NCBI RefSeq assembly: GCF_017876535.1
Contig: NZ_JAGIOF010000001.1
Location: forward strand, 2,542,001-2,606,000
Source of the DNA: Paeniglutamicibacter kerguelensis
GTDB taxonomy: Bacteria > Actinomycetota > Actinomycetes > Actinomycetales > Micrococcaceae
Reading direction: 5' to 3'
DNA: 64,000 bases
The notes below the pieces were generated by a model. That model saw nothing but the letters and a program-made list of their open reading frames with translations, made no database searches and was not told where the DNA came from. How positions within the stretch are numbered: the first letter of the stretch is position 1; every line of letters begins with the position of its first letter. This document shows, piece by piece, positions 7,027-15,607 of the stretch. The position numbers were made by a program, and so were the translations under genes.

Positions 7027-8301
7027 CTAAGCCATCACGTCAAGATGGGATGAAGCGTGTGCGGACGGCCGGGCTTCATTGGCAGGAAGCTGCGCTGTTT
7101 CCTCGTCCTGCTGCCGTCCTTGGCCCGCAGCGGCCAAGGCCCCGCCGCCGAATCGTTGGTCGTTGGCCATTGAGGCCTGCCCTCCCCCGGAGTACGTGCC
7201 TGCACCCGTTCCGGGATCGGTTGCGGTTCCGATGCTCACCGTTCCCGCACCCGTTGCCGCAAGGTCGCGGCGAAGCTCGGGAAGCATGGCACGCAGTGCC
7301 TCACGCCCGGCCTCGGTGGGGGCGGTCAGCTCGACCCGCATCCCCTCGTGACCCAAATGGGCCTTGACGGTGACGGGACCCAGCGCTTCCGGGGCAATGT
7401 TGACGCTCAGCGTGCGTTCGCCGTGCGGACCCGCCGCCAAAGCGGAAATGGGGCCCAGCAGTTGCCGGTTGATCGGAGGGGCCTGGGGTTCGCGGGAAAC
7501 CACGTTTTCCACGGCAAGCGTCTTGCCGCCGGAAACGGCGCCAACCCCCAGCAGGGTCTCCGGTCGTGAAGACCGTGCCGCGTCGTGCGGCGCGAGCCCC
7601 TGGAGTCCGGGCGTTGGCGCCAGGTGGGAAGGCTTGTTTTCCGGAATGAGGTCGGCGAGCCGGGCCTCGAGCGCGACGGCGGGACCCTGTGCTTCGGTCG
7701 CGACTTCATCCACGGGCACCGTTGCCGGTTCCTGGACCTCGTCGGCTGCCGACTGGGCATTCCCGCCGGCAATTGTCCGGGTTCCCGGTGTTGCAACGCT
7801 GGCAAGCGAAGCCACTCCGGGGTTGGTTCCGAGCGTCGCGGTCGAACCGGCGGCCACGCCGGAAACAGGAGCGGCGGCAGGCGGATTCGCGGGGGCGGAA
7901 GCTTCCACATCCGGTGCGGCGACCAAGGACAGCGGCACTTCCGATTCACCCGAGACCGCCTGATCGGCAAGCGCCGGATTCGCCGGGTCGGCGATCGCCA
8001 AGGCTGCCGGGTCCGCCATCACGGGAGTTGCCACGGCGATCGGGAGAATGGTTGACCCAAGTGTTGCCAATCGATCCTGGAAGTGCAGTTCGCCAAACGC
8101 CTCACTGCCCATTCCAGCCGGAACCTCCTCGGCGGTCTCGGGCTCGATGGCGGTGTCGTCCAGCGTATTGGCCGCGTCCTGGTCGGCCGGAAGCGCCGAG
8201 GCCAAGAGGTGGCCAAAGGCACTGCCCGAGTCGCTGGATCCGGCGGTCGACGTCTGCGTCGTGCTTTGTGCGGGCTGGACCCCCAATAGCAAAGGAATCA
8301 T
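7027..8301 (-). CDS. fliK: Flagellar hook-length control protein FliK
   Basis: FliK is an exported ruler that sets hook length and switches export specificity. The 424-aa product is low-complexity Ala/Pro/Val-rich over the first 270 residues. The C-terminal Flg_hook domain follows (RTLSVNIAPEALGPVTVKAH, then RVELTAPTEAGREALRAML). The end is Gly/Gln-rich. Position between the NlpC/P60 gene and flgD supports the call. The start overlaps the upstream stop by four bases. Confidence 0.9.
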   Translation of the reverse strand: MIPLLLGVQPAQSTTQTSTAGSSDSGSAFGHLLASALPADQDAANTLDDTAIEPETAEEVPAGMGSEAFGELHFQDRLATLGSTILPIAVATPVMADPAALAIADPANPALADQAVSGESEVPLSLVAAPDVEASAPANPPAAAPVSGVAAGSTATLGTNPGVASLASVATPGTRTIAGGNAQSAADEVQEPATVPVDEVATEAQGPAVALEARLADLIPENKPSHLAPTPGLQGLAPHDAARSSRPETLLGVGAVSGGKTLAVENVVSREPQAPPINRQLLGPISALAAGPHGERTLSVNIAPEALGPVTVKAHLGHEGMRVELTAPTEAGREALRAMLPELRRDLAATGAGTVSIGTATDPGTGAGTYSGGGQASMANDQRFGGGALAAAGQGRQQDEETAQLPANEARPSAHASSHLDVMA

Positions 8302-9128
8302 GCGCCCCTCACCGCCGAAGCGAACGCTGCACGCTGTGCCGATGCGGTGAACCCTGCAGCCTGCGCGGCCGAGTTCCTCACGGACGAATCGGCAACGGTC
8401 TTGGTTGCGGCTTGGTTGGTGGATTCTGACGGGACGATGCGCCGGATTGTCATGATTTGTGCATCCGTTTCAAATAGTTTGCGAATGCTGACGGTTTCCC
8501 CCGGGCGAGGGGCATGGATCATCTTGTTGTCGCCCAGGTAGATGCCGATGTGGCCGCCGCCGCGGGTGACAATCAGGTCGCCCGGTTTGGCCTGCGCCAG
8601 CGAGGGAACCTCCGTGCCCTCCTTCGCTTGGTCGCGGGCAACACGCGGTAACTGGATGCCCAGATCCCGGAAGGTGTGTTGGACAAACGATGAACAGTCC
8701 AGACCGATGTCGGGATTGTTGCCTCCCCACACGTAGGGAACGCCCAGGTACTTGCGCGACTCGCGTACGACGTCGGCGCCGTCGGTTTTCCCGTCCCCTG
8801 CCTTTGCTGCGTCGTCGACTTCATTGACCGCGCTCTTGCCTACGTCAAGACGCGGGGAACCTGTTGCGTCGCCTGCCACGCGCTTGGTTTCGGTCACGGC
8901 CGTGCGGGCAGGATCCAGCGCCTCTTCCAGGAGCTGGGTGAAGTCCGCGGAGGCGGTTCCGCCGGACAGGATCGTGCCCGAGCCGGACTGGGCCAGGCCG
9001 AGCGAACCGGCCGCATTCATGGCCTGGACGGTCCTCGGGACGGCAGGTTCGCTTGCAACCGCGCCGCTGACCGAGGCAAGGGTTCCCTGGATGGAACCAA
9101 TGCGCGAAGCCATCTCGCTGAAACCCAC
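8298..9128 (-). CDS. NlpC/P60 peptidoglycan endopeptidase embedded in the flagellar operon
   Basis: The protein (276 aa) has a C-terminal NlpC/P60 domain, residues about 118-220, with an intact catalytic set: Cys145 in GLDCSSFV, His193 in GGHIGIYLG and His205 in MIHAPRPG. Such enzymes cut peptide stems of peptidoglycan. The N-terminal 115 residues are Ala/Ser/Thr-rich and contain no signal peptide or membrane helix. Position between fliJ and fliK, with four-base overlap to fliK and one-base overlap to fliJ, suggests that it opens the wall for the rod, as FlgJ does in enterics, and leaves the cell through the flagellar export gate. That role is inferred; the enzyme fold is not in doubt. Confidence 0.88.
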   Translation of the reverse strand: MGFSEMASRIGSIQGTLASVSGAVASEPAVPRTVQAMNAAGSLGLAQSGSGTILSGGTASADFTQLLEEALDPARTAVTETKRVAGDATGSPRLDVGKSAVNEVDDAAKAGDGKTDGADVVRESRKYLGVPYVWGGNNPDIGLDCSSFVQHTFRDLGIQLPRVARDQAKEGTEVPSLAQAKPGDLIVTRGGGHIGIYLGDNKMIHAPRPGETVSIRKLFETDAQIMTIRRIVPSESTNQAATKTVADSSVRNSAAQAAGFTASAQRAAFASAVRGA

Positions 9129-9550
9129 TATGCGTTCCTTCCCCGGGGTCGTGCCGATCCCAAATCATCAAGCAAGGCCTGTTCGCGGCCCAGGTCTTCA
9201 AGCCGAAGAGCCGTTGTGTGCCTGTCGGCAAGCTTCTCCAGGGCCTTGACCCCGGCCCGGGCCCGCTGGTGTTCAAACCCTGCGGATTGCGCCGTCTCAT
9301 TCAGGGTTTCGACCAGGGCGTTGAGTTCCAGGAGCATCCCGCTAGTTGAGGCGCGCGATGCCGCGACTGCCAGCATCGTTGCTGCATCCACCGGATACTC
9401 TTCTCCGGCTCCCGCGGCTTCCTGCACGTTTTTGATCGCGGTTATCCCGCCTCGCAGGGCCTTGTTGGCGGCAGCCAATTCACCGGCTGCCTTGCTTTCC
9501 TGAAGCTCGCGCAGGCGAAGCAGCCCCGACAGGGGAAAAGTCCTACCCAT
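9128..9550 (-). CDS. fliJ: Flagellar export protein FliJ
   Basis: FliJ is a small coiled-coil protein that sits in the FliI hexamer and couples it to FlhA. The 140-residue product is almost entirely alpha-helical by composition (RLRELQESKAAGELAAANKA; HQRARAGVKALEKLADRHTT) and has the FliJ length. Sequence conservation in this family is poor; identification leans on position directly behind fliI and on the FliJ-like N-terminus FPLSGLLRLRELQE. Confidence 0.85.
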   Translation of the reverse strand: MGRTFPLSGLLRLRELQESKAAGELAAANKALRGGITAIKNVQEAAGAGEEYPVDAATMLAVAASRASTSGMLLELNALVETLNETAQSAGFEHQRARAGVKALEKLADRHTTALRLEDLGREQALLDDLGSARPRGRNA

Positions 9551-10872
9551 TAGTTCACTCCCAAGGTACGCAGCAAGTTTGTCAGTTCGCTCCAGGCCTG
9601 TTCACCGGAGACCGGCTCTTCCAGGCGCTGGCGCAAGAAGTTGTTGATCGCGTGTTCGTGGTCCACTGCGGCATCCGCCAGCGGGTTGCTTCCACGCTGG
9701 TAGGCGCCCACGTCCAAGAGGTCCTGGACCGAACGCCGGGCGGCAAGCACACGGCGCAGGCCTGCTGCGGCCTGCGCCTGTTCCCGCGTGGTGACCCTGT
9801 TGGCCACACGCGATACGGAGGCCAGGGCATCGATCGAGGGAAAGTGCCCGGAGACTGCCAGCTTGCGGTCGAGCACAATGTGCCCGTCGAGCAGCGACCG
9901 GGTTGCATCGGCGATGGGTTCGTTGTGGTCATCGCCGTCCACCAGGACCGTGTAGATGCCCGTGATCGACCCGTTGGCATCGCTGCCCGCCCGCTCCAGA
10001 AGCCTGGCCAACAGGGAAAAGGTCGAGGGCGGGTAGCCTCGCGTTGCCGGCGGTTCCCCGGCGGAGAGTCCGATTTCGCGTTGGGCCATGGCCACACGGG
10101 TCAGCGAGTCCATCATCAACAGCACTTGTGCACCGGAGGAACGGAAGGATTCGGCAATGCGGGTTGCAACGAAGGCGGCGCGCAACCGCATGCGCGCGGG
10201 TTCATCCGCCGTGGAGACCACAACGATGGAACGGGCAAGCCCTTCGGCGCCCAAGTCCTCTTCAAGGAACTCACGGACTTCGCGGCCGCGCTCGCCCACC
10301 AGGGCAATGACGTTGATCTGGGCGGTGGCTCCGCGGGCAATCATTGACAACAGCGACGACTTGCCGACGCCCGAGCCTGCGAACAGCCCGATGCGCTGCC
10401 CTGCTCCCACTGCGGTGAGTGTGTCCATGACACGGACCCCCAGCTGAAGCGGGGCGGTGATGCGGCTGCGTTCAAGTGCTGACGGGGTTTCGTGTTCCAT
10501 GGGAACCATGGTGTGCTCCCCCAACGGCCCCTTGCCGTCGATGGGTTTGCCCAGACCGTCCAGCACCCGGCCCAGGAGCCCGGTGCCTGTGGGAATCTGG
10601 GCGCCATGGCCGCTGCTGCTGACCAGGTCCCCGACGCTGATCTTTTCCAGCTCACCCAGCGGCATGCAGTGCAATGCCTCGCGGCGGGCGGCCACGACCT
10701 CGGCGGGAACCTTCTGCGGACCGATCTCCAGGACCGTGCCAAGCGGGGCGTTCAGGCCCGAGACCTCAAGGCCAAGGCCAACCACGGAACTGACAACACC
10801 GACGCGTATCGGTTCGGCGGCCAGCAAGGCTTTATCCAGCGCTGGCCAGGCCAGCGCGCCCGGAGCCATCAA
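9550..10872 (-). CDS. fliI: Flagellum-specific ATPase FliI
   Basis: FliI is the F1-beta-like ATPase of the export apparatus. The Walker A motif AGSGVGKSS is at residues 165-173, the catalytic glutamate region GERGREVREF at 193-202, and Walker B VLLMMDSLTR around residue 255. The T3SS-ATPase signature GEPPATRGYPPSTFSLLARL is present. Length (440 aa) is normal. It overlaps fliH by four bases and fliJ by one, fitting the FliH-FliI-FliJ complex. Confidence 0.97.
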   Translation of the reverse strand: MMAPGALAWPALDKALLAAEPIRVGVVSSVVGLGLEVSGLNAPLGTVLEIGPQKVPAEVVAARREALHCMPLGELEKISVGDLVSSSGHGAQIPTGTGLLGRVLDGLGKPIDGKGPLGEHTMVPMEHETPSALERSRITAPLQLGVRVMDTLTAVGAGQRIGLFAGSGVGKSSLLSMIARGATAQINVIALVGERGREVREFLEEDLGAEGLARSIVVVSTADEPARMRLRAAFVATRIAESFRSSGAQVLLMMDSLTRVAMAQREIGLSAGEPPATRGYPPSTFSLLARLLERAGSDANGSITGIYTVLVDGDDHNEPIADATRSLLDGHIVLDRKLAVSGHFPSIDALASVSRVANRVTTREQAQAAAGLRRVLAARRSVQDLLDVGAYQRGSNPLADAAVDHEHAINNFLRQRLEEPVSGEQAWSELTNLLRTLGVN

Positions 10873-11513
10873 GATCCGCCCCGCAAGGCCAATGCTGCAC
10901 GTTCGAACGCCGTTGAGATGCGCGCGTCAAGGAAACCCTCGTCAAACGCGGTCATGGCATCGCCCTTGGCCAGGGCGGCATCCGCGGCAAGCTTGATAGT
11001 GGTGCCGGGGACATGCGAAAGACCAAGCAGAGCCAGGTCATGCGGGTTCATCCGCACTTCACGCACGGTACCTGCCTCGATGCCCACCAGCGCCCGGTCC
11101 AGGGCGGCCTTGGCGCCAAAAGCGTCGTTGGACAACTCCTTGCCAATGATTTTCTGGGCCAGGAGCAGGGCAGCTTCGGCCAGCACGGTGGAGGCGGCAT
11201 CCAGCACGGGCACCGTCCTGGCGTTTAGCGCCTGGGCGGCGGCCTGCAGGGCTTCGATCGCCAGTGCGTGTTCGGCAGCCCGTGCGGCCTCGGCCGAGGC
11301 ATGCGCACGGGCGATCTGTTCGCGCTGCTTGCGCGCCACCGACTCGGCAGCGCGGATGCCGGTGGCATAGCCTGTCGCGTAACCATGGGTTTGGGACATG
11401 GCCTCGTGGCGCTTGGCGTGCTCCGCGGAATTCAATTCGCCGAATCGTGCGGGTTCGAACGCCGGCGCCTCGGTGCCAACCGTCTCAGAGGACAAAGTCA
11501 TCTTCGTCGCCAC
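10869..11513 (-). CDS. fliH: Flagellar assembly protein FliH
   Basis: FliH is the peripheral stalk and regulator of FliI. The product (214 aa from the GTG at 11513) has an Ala/Glu/Gln-rich helical N-terminal half (RKQREQIARAHASAEAARAA). Its C-terminal half resembles the FliH/V-ATPase E-subunit pattern (LAQKIIGKELS, then LVGIEAGTVREVRMNPHDLALL). The start overlaps the fliG end by 29 bases; an ATG at 11501 would reduce that to 17. Neither has a strong ribosome site. The identity is secure from position. Confidence 0.88.
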   Translation of the reverse strand: MATKMTLSSETVGTEAPAFEPARFGELNSAEHAKRHEAMSQTHGYATGYATGIRAAESVARKQREQIARAHASAEAARAAEHALAIEALQAAAQALNARTVPVLDAASTVLAEAALLLAQKIIGKELSNDAFGAKAALDRALVGIEAGTVREVRMNPHDLALLGLSHVPGTTIKLAADAALAKGDAMTAFDEGFLDARISTAFERAALALRGGS

Positions 11514-12516
11514 GCTGGATGGTTATCTCGCCAGTGGTTTCCAGTTCCCGGATGGAACGGACAATGTCCGCGCGTGCTTCCTCGACCTGCGAAACACGTA
11601 CCCGGCCCATTGACTCGATCTCGGCGTCCAGGACTTCCTTGGTGCGGTCCGAGATGTTTTCCCGGATGGTTGCCTCGACTGCGCTTCCTGCGCCCTTGAG
11701 CGCGAAGGCCAGGACCGTCGGGTTGATGCCGCGCAGCACCCGCTGGACGTCCTTGCGGTCGAACTTCACCAGGTCGGTGAAGGAGAGCATGCGCGAGCGC
11801 ACTTCCTCGGCCAGCTGGGGGTCGCGCTGTTCCAGGGATTGCAGGAGGTCCTTTTCGATCGCGACATCCGAACGGTTCAGGATCTCCACCAGCGGCTGGA
11901 TTCCTCCGACCGCCTCGATCGGTTCGCGCGGAGTCATGACGGCGCCCGTGCGCTTCTTCAGGGCTTCGGCCACCACGCGCACGGCTTCGGGGGAAGCCGA
12001 TCCCATGGTGGCCAGGGCGCGGGCAATGTCCGTGCGGAGATGCGACTCGAAGCTGGCGAGCACTGCAGACCCGATTTCCGGGCGCAGGTGGGCAACCACC
12101 AGCGCCGTGGTTTGCGGCAATTCCCCGTCAAGCAAGGCAACGATTTGCGCGGGTTCCGCGCTGTCGAGGAACTCAAAGGTCATCCCGGCCAAGGAGGACG
12201 AAAGCCTGTCCATGACGGTGTTGGCTTTGTCGCTGCCGAAGGAGGCTTCCAGCAGTCCCACGGCCATTTCGCGTCCGCCGCGGGCATTCAACCGGCCGGA
12301 CGTGGCAAGTTCGTGGATCTCGTGGATAGTGTCTTCCACGGTGGCGGCGTCCACCCGACGCAGGCGCACCAATTCGCCGGCAATTTCATCTGCCTCGAAT
12401 TCGGTGAATTGCTTCATGACTTCGGCGGCGTGTTCCTTCTCCATCTGCATGAGCACGATTGCGACTTTCTGGGTGCCGCTGAGCATCGCGGTGCCGCCGG
12501 GGCCTAGCGCTTTCAT
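11485..12516 (-). CDS. fliG: Flagellar motor switch protein FliG
   Basis: FliG joins the MS ring to the C-ring and receives torque from MotA. All three domains are visible in 343 aa: an N-terminal FliF-binding part (KVAIVLMQMEKEHAAEVMKQ), a middle domain with the EHPQ-like site altered to ELPQ (GELPQTTALVVAHL), and the C-terminal torque domain (SFTDLVKFDRKDVQRVLRGI, ALKGAG, MGRVRVSQVEEAR). It overlaps fliF by four bases. Confidence 0.96.
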   Translation of the reverse strand: MKALGPGGTAMLSGTQKVAIVLMQMEKEHAAEVMKQFTEFEADEIAGELVRLRRVDAATVEDTIHEIHELATSGRLNARGGREMAVGLLEASFGSDKANTVMDRLSSSLAGMTFEFLDSAEPAQIVALLDGELPQTTALVVAHLRPEIGSAVLASFESHLRTDIARALATMGSASPEAVRVVAEALKKRTGAVMTPREPIEAVGGIQPLVEILNRSDVAIEKDLLQSLEQRDPQLAEEVRSRMLSFTDLVKFDRKDVQRVLRGINPTVLAFALKGAGSAVEATIRENISDRTKEVLDAEIESMGRVRVSQVEEARADIVRSIRELETTGEITIQRGDEDDFVL

Positions 12517-14111
12517 TCGTGCTTCCGATCATCCATGACGGAGCGCAGGTAGTCGGCCATTTTTGCCGGGTCGCTGGCCGCCAGTGCCGATAGTTCTTCG
12601 CGTTTGACGTTGTGTGAGATGGGGAAGGCCGCAATCGGTGTCGGCAGCGCCACCTGGGAGATGGATACGGTCTCCGGGTTCGGGTTTTCCATCGGCACCG
12701 CGGAAATCGAGGGGTAGTCGCGCAATTCACCCAGATCGATTGGTTCGCGGTTCTGCTTGTTGCGGCGCACATACAGTGCGTACGCGGCAATCAGGACCAG
12801 GGCCAGGGCGATGACGCCTGCAATGATCAGCGTGCGCATCAGGGCCGCGTTGCGTGCGGCGGTTTCGGCTGCCTCCGCCGCGGCCAGCTGGCTTTGGGCG
12901 GCGGTTGCGGCATCCGTGTTGAATGGCACCACCGAGACACTGACCTGGTCGTTGCGGGTCGCGTTGACTCCCGCGGCATTGCTGATCATTTGGGTGATCT
13001 CCGGAATGCTCAACCCCTGGGCGGCCCTGTCACTCAGGGCCACCGAAATGGTCTGGCGTTCCAAGGTTCCGGCGGGAATCGTGCGATTCTCGGTGACCTT
13101 GTTAACGGCGTTGGTGCGCTGGTTGTCCGTCGAGGTGAACGTGCCATCGCCATTGGCTCCGTTGGGCACGGCAATGTTGTCGGGGCCCAGGACCCCCGCA
13201 GCCGGACCTCCGCTGCCGTTGCCCTTGTAGTCTTCCTTCTTTTCCGATTCGACAAGTGCCGGCGAGCCCTTGGGATCGGTGAAGGTTTCCTCGGTGCGTT
13301 CGGCGGATTCCTTGCTCATTTCGGCAGCCACGGCGACTGTGGCGTTGCCGGGTCCAACCACGCGGTCGAGCATTCCCTGGATGGTGCTCGCGACGCGGGT
13401 TTCGTAATCGGAAGTTTGCTGGTTCACTCCCCCGGTCAACCCAACGCCCGCCGCGGAGAGCAGGTTGCCCGCCGAGTCAACGACCGAGACGTCATCGGGC
13501 TTCAGCCCGTCAACCGCCGCAGAGGTCAGGTGGACAACGGATTGGACTTGGTCGCGGCTAAGCGTGACGCCCGGCTTGGTTTCGACAAAGATCGAGGCCG
13601 TGGGGTTGGTCTTTGAATCAACAAAGACCGTCTGTTCCGGAATGGCCAGTTTCACCGAAGCCAACTTCACGCCGTCCATGGCCTGGATGGTGGAGGCCAG
13701 CTCGCCTTCGAGAGCACGCTTGTAGGTGACGCTTTGCTGGAATTCGCTGGAGGTGACACCCATCTGGTCGAGCAGGGAGTAACCGCTGGTTCCCGAGCTG
13801 GGCAGGCCCGAGGCGGCTGCCTTGAGCCGGGCGTCGTAGACGCTGGCTTCGGGAACCAGGATGGTCCCCCCGCCGCCGGTGAGTTCGTAGGACACGCCGT
13901 CGGACTTGAGCTGTTCCACGATGCCCGCGGCGTCCTCGGGGGCAAGCCCCGAAAACAAGGGCGTCATTTTGGGCTGGGTGAGGAATGCTGTCAGGGCAAC
14001 ACCGCCCATGACCAAAATGGCTACGCCAATGAGCGCGATGGTGCGTTGCGCCACGGTGAATCCACGTACGGTGTCCGCCAGCTTGCCCAGCGGCGCGGGA
14101 ACTGCGGCCAT
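12513..14111 (-). CDS. fliF: Flagellar MS-ring protein FliF
   Basis: FliF forms the membrane ring that nucleates the basal body. The 532-aa protein has an N-terminal transmembrane helix (RTIALIGVAILVMGGVALTAF) and two ring-building (YscJ-like) domains (TPLFSGLAPEDAAGIVEQLK; KLAIPEQTVFVDSKTNPTAS). A low-complexity loop, a second transmembrane helix (TLIIAGVIALALVLIAAYAL) and a C-terminal cytoplasmic tail that binds FliG follow. The start overlaps the fliE stop (TGATG). Confidence 0.97.
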   Translation of the reverse strand: MAAVPAPLGKLADTVRGFTVAQRTIALIGVAILVMGGVALTAFLTQPKMTPLFSGLAPEDAAGIVEQLKSDGVSYELTGGGGTILVPEASVYDARLKAAASGLPSSGTSGYSLLDQMGVTSSEFQQSVTYKRALEGELASTIQAMDGVKLASVKLAIPEQTVFVDSKTNPTASIFVETKPGVTLSRDQVQSVVHLTSAAVDGLKPDDVSVVDSAGNLLSAAGVGLTGGVNQQTSDYETRVASTIQGMLDRVVGPGNATVAVAAEMSKESAERTEETFTDPKGSPALVESEKKEDYKGNGSGGPAAGVLGPDNIAVPNGANGDGTFTSTDNQRTNAVNKVTENRTIPAGTLERQTISVALSDRAAQGLSIPEITQMISNAAGVNATRNDQVSVSVVPFNTDAATAAQSQLAAAEAAETAARNAALMRTLIIAGVIALALVLIAAYALYVRRNKQNREPIDLGELRDYPSISAVPMENPNPETVSISQVALPTPIAAFPISHNVKREELSALAASDPAKMADYLRSVMDDRKHE

Positions 14112-14419
14112 CAGGCTTGCATCCTCATGATCTCGTTGAAGGCTTCAACCCCGCGGTTGCGGAAGGTTGACACCATTTCAATTGCCAAGGAGGCGCGAGT
14201 GGATGCAAGCGTCGCGGCGTGGATATCGGTCAGGTCTCCGGTCACGGCCTTGATGGAAAGCTCGTTGGAGATTCCCTGCAAGCTTTGGACCTCGTTCACG
14301 GCGCCGCCGAGCGCGTTGGCGAAGGCTGCACCGTCGGTACCGGCCTTCGCAGTCGGCTGGACGAATCCGGTGGCCGTGGTTGCGCTCACTCCCGTGACAG
14401 GGGCAATGTTCATGGGCAT
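14111..14419 (-). CDS. fliE: Flagellar rod-MS ring adaptor FliE
   Basis: FliE links the MS ring to the proximal rod and is the first exported substrate. The 102-residue product starts MPMNIAPVTG, with its ATG overlapping the flgC TAA by one base (TAATG). It has the FliE core: FANALGGAVNEVQSLQ and a C-terminal helix with SLAIEMVSTFRNRGVEAFNE. The frame is open farther upstream through flgC, but that part is an off-frame reading of flgC. Confidence 0.93.
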   Translation of the reverse strand: MPMNIAPVTGVSATTATGFVQPTAKAGTDGAAFANALGGAVNEVQSLQGISNELSIKAVTGDLTDIHAATLASTRASLAIEMVSTFRNRGVEAFNEIMRMQA

Positions 14420-14808
14420 TAGTTGCGTCCGATCTGCAGTGCTGCCTGGTAAGTTTCCTTGGCGCGGTCGACGACCGCGGCGTTCACTTGATAACCGCGC
14501 TGCGCCATGATGAGGGCGCCCATCTGTTCGGCCATGTCGATGTCCGGATAGCGAACATTTCCTTCGGCATCCGCCAGCGGATGGTTTGGTTCGTGCACGA
14601 TGCGGCCCTCGGCGCTGCCGAATTCGGCACCCGAGACGAACACGCCCTGCTGGTCGCCGCTGGCCTGGGCCACGATGTAGCGGGCACGGAAAGCCTCGCC
14701 GCTCGTGGCCGTTGCGGTGTTGGCGTTGGCAAGGTTGTCCGAGACTGCATCCAACCATTTGCGGTGCACAGTCAGTGCCGTGCCGGCTATTCCGATTGCG
14801 TCGGGCAT
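14419..14808 (-). CDS. flgC: Flagellar proximal rod protein FlgC
   Basis: FlgC is a rod subunit. The 129-aa protein has the rod N-terminal motif (IAGTALTVHRKWLDAVSDNL, with NLANANTA). The FlgC-typical segment NHPLADAEGNVRYPDIDMAE and the C-terminal GYQVNAAVVDRAKETYQAAL follow. It overlaps flgB by one base (TAATG). Confidence 0.96.
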   Translation of the reverse strand: MPDAIGIAGTALTVHRKWLDAVSDNLANANTATATSGEAFRARYIVAQASGDQQGVFVSGAEFGSAEGRIVHEPNHPLADAEGNVRYPDIDMAEQMGALIMAQRGYQVNAAVVDRAKETYQAALQIGRN

Positions 14809-15149
14809 TAGTTGCTCCTCAGCGCGGTGCGGATGCTGTTGAACGGGCCGGAGGCCGCCTGGGTCGCGAACTGGAAGCGCAGCACTGTGTCAATGTTGGA
14901 CAGGGTCTCTGTATCAATGTTGACGTTCGAGCCGTCGAGCCGCGTGGGCTCCAACGACGTCGCCGTGGTGGCCGCACTTTTTCCATCGCCGCGTTGCACG
15001 GACTTGGCCAACGCGGATTCGAATTCGACACGTCGGGCGTGGTAGCCAGGGGTGTTGACGTTTGCAATGTTGTTTGCAATGGCACGCTGACGCAGCGCCA
15101 AGCCATCCAGGGCACTTTCCAGCGCCAAAGAGGTGACGGAATCGAACAC
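14808..15149 (-). CDS. flgB: Flagellar proximal rod protein FlgB
   Basis: FlgB is a rod subunit and the first gene of the long basal-body operon. The rod signature AIANNIANVNTPGYHARRVE is near residue 30. I chose the GTG at 15149 (VFDSVTSLAL) because GGAG lies nine bases upstream and the resulting 113-aa protein aligns in length with other FlgB N-termini. An ATG at 15182 would add 11 residues (MGRITTLEQPV). A sigma28-type promoter lies at 15228-15256. Confidence 0.93.
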   Translation of the reverse strand: MFDSVTSLALESALDGLALRQRAIANNIANVNTPGYHARRVEFESALAKSVQRGDGKSAATTATSLEPTRLDGSNVNIDTETLSNIDTVLRFQFATQAASGPFNSIRTALRSN

Positions 15150-15227
15150 GACGGGTTGCTCCAGGGTCGTAATGCGGCCCATCCTTGGGCACAAAGGGAT
15201 GTGAGCAATCCGTGCTCTCATAACAGA

Positions 15228-15256
15228 CAATCGGCCAAAAACTACTAGCCGTTAGC
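15228..15256 (-). promoter_or_regulatory. Sigma28-type promoter candidate for the flgB basal-body operon
   Basis: On the minus strand: GCTAAC (15256-15251), 15 bases, GCCGATTG (15235-15228). It lies between the preceding gene (stop at 15266) and flgB, and would give a leader of about 70 bases. Half-sites and spacing agree with the fliC and flgN elements. Confidence 0.65.
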
Positions 15257-15265
15257 TATTTGCAG

Positions 15266-15607
15266 CTATCCAACCAGATCCAGGTAGACGGATGTGGAAC
15301 TCATGGATCGAGGGATGGAATCAACCGCACGCAGTTGCCGCGCCGTTTCATCTCGCCGGTCCTTGAGGACCACAGCAAGTTCCTGCATTTCCATGAAGAT
15401 AGCCTGTGCCCGTGGCGCAAGGCTCGACGGCAGCGGACCCACGTCCTCCGGTGGGCTCCAGCTGGTGGGCAACTCAAAAAGCTCTTCGCTGTCCAGAGCA
15501 CATCGGCGCAACCGGGCCATGTCGTCTTCCATTTGTTCCAACACAGAAATCCATGATTCTTCGGCCGAGATCAGAGTTGCATTCTTAGCCAACGAACGTA
15601 CCGCCAT
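15266..15607 (-). CDS. Uncharacterised small protein in the fliS position (FliT-like by context)
   Basis: I do not recognise this 113-aa sequence. It is rich in charged residues and predicted helical: EESWISVLEQMEDDMARLRR, a Pro-rich middle (PTSWSPPEDVGPLP), then FMEMQELAVVLKDRRDETAR. No membrane segment or signal is present. It begins inside the last codons of fliS (23-base overlap from the ATG; the true start may be a little downstream). Size, helical character and place after fliD-fliS are those of FliT-type export chaperones, but no specific motif proves this. Confidence 0.6.
   Translation of the reverse strand: MAVRSLAKNATLISAEESWISVLEQMEDDMARLRRCALDSEELFELPTSWSPPEDVGPLPSSLAPRAQAIFMEMQELAVVLKDRRDETARQLRAVDSIPRSMSSTSVYLDLVG

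Noticed and set aside
14420..14758. Long N-terminal extension of FliE
   Set aside because: The upstream part is flgC read in another frame; the start MPMNIAPVTG overlapping the flgC stop gives the normal FliE length.
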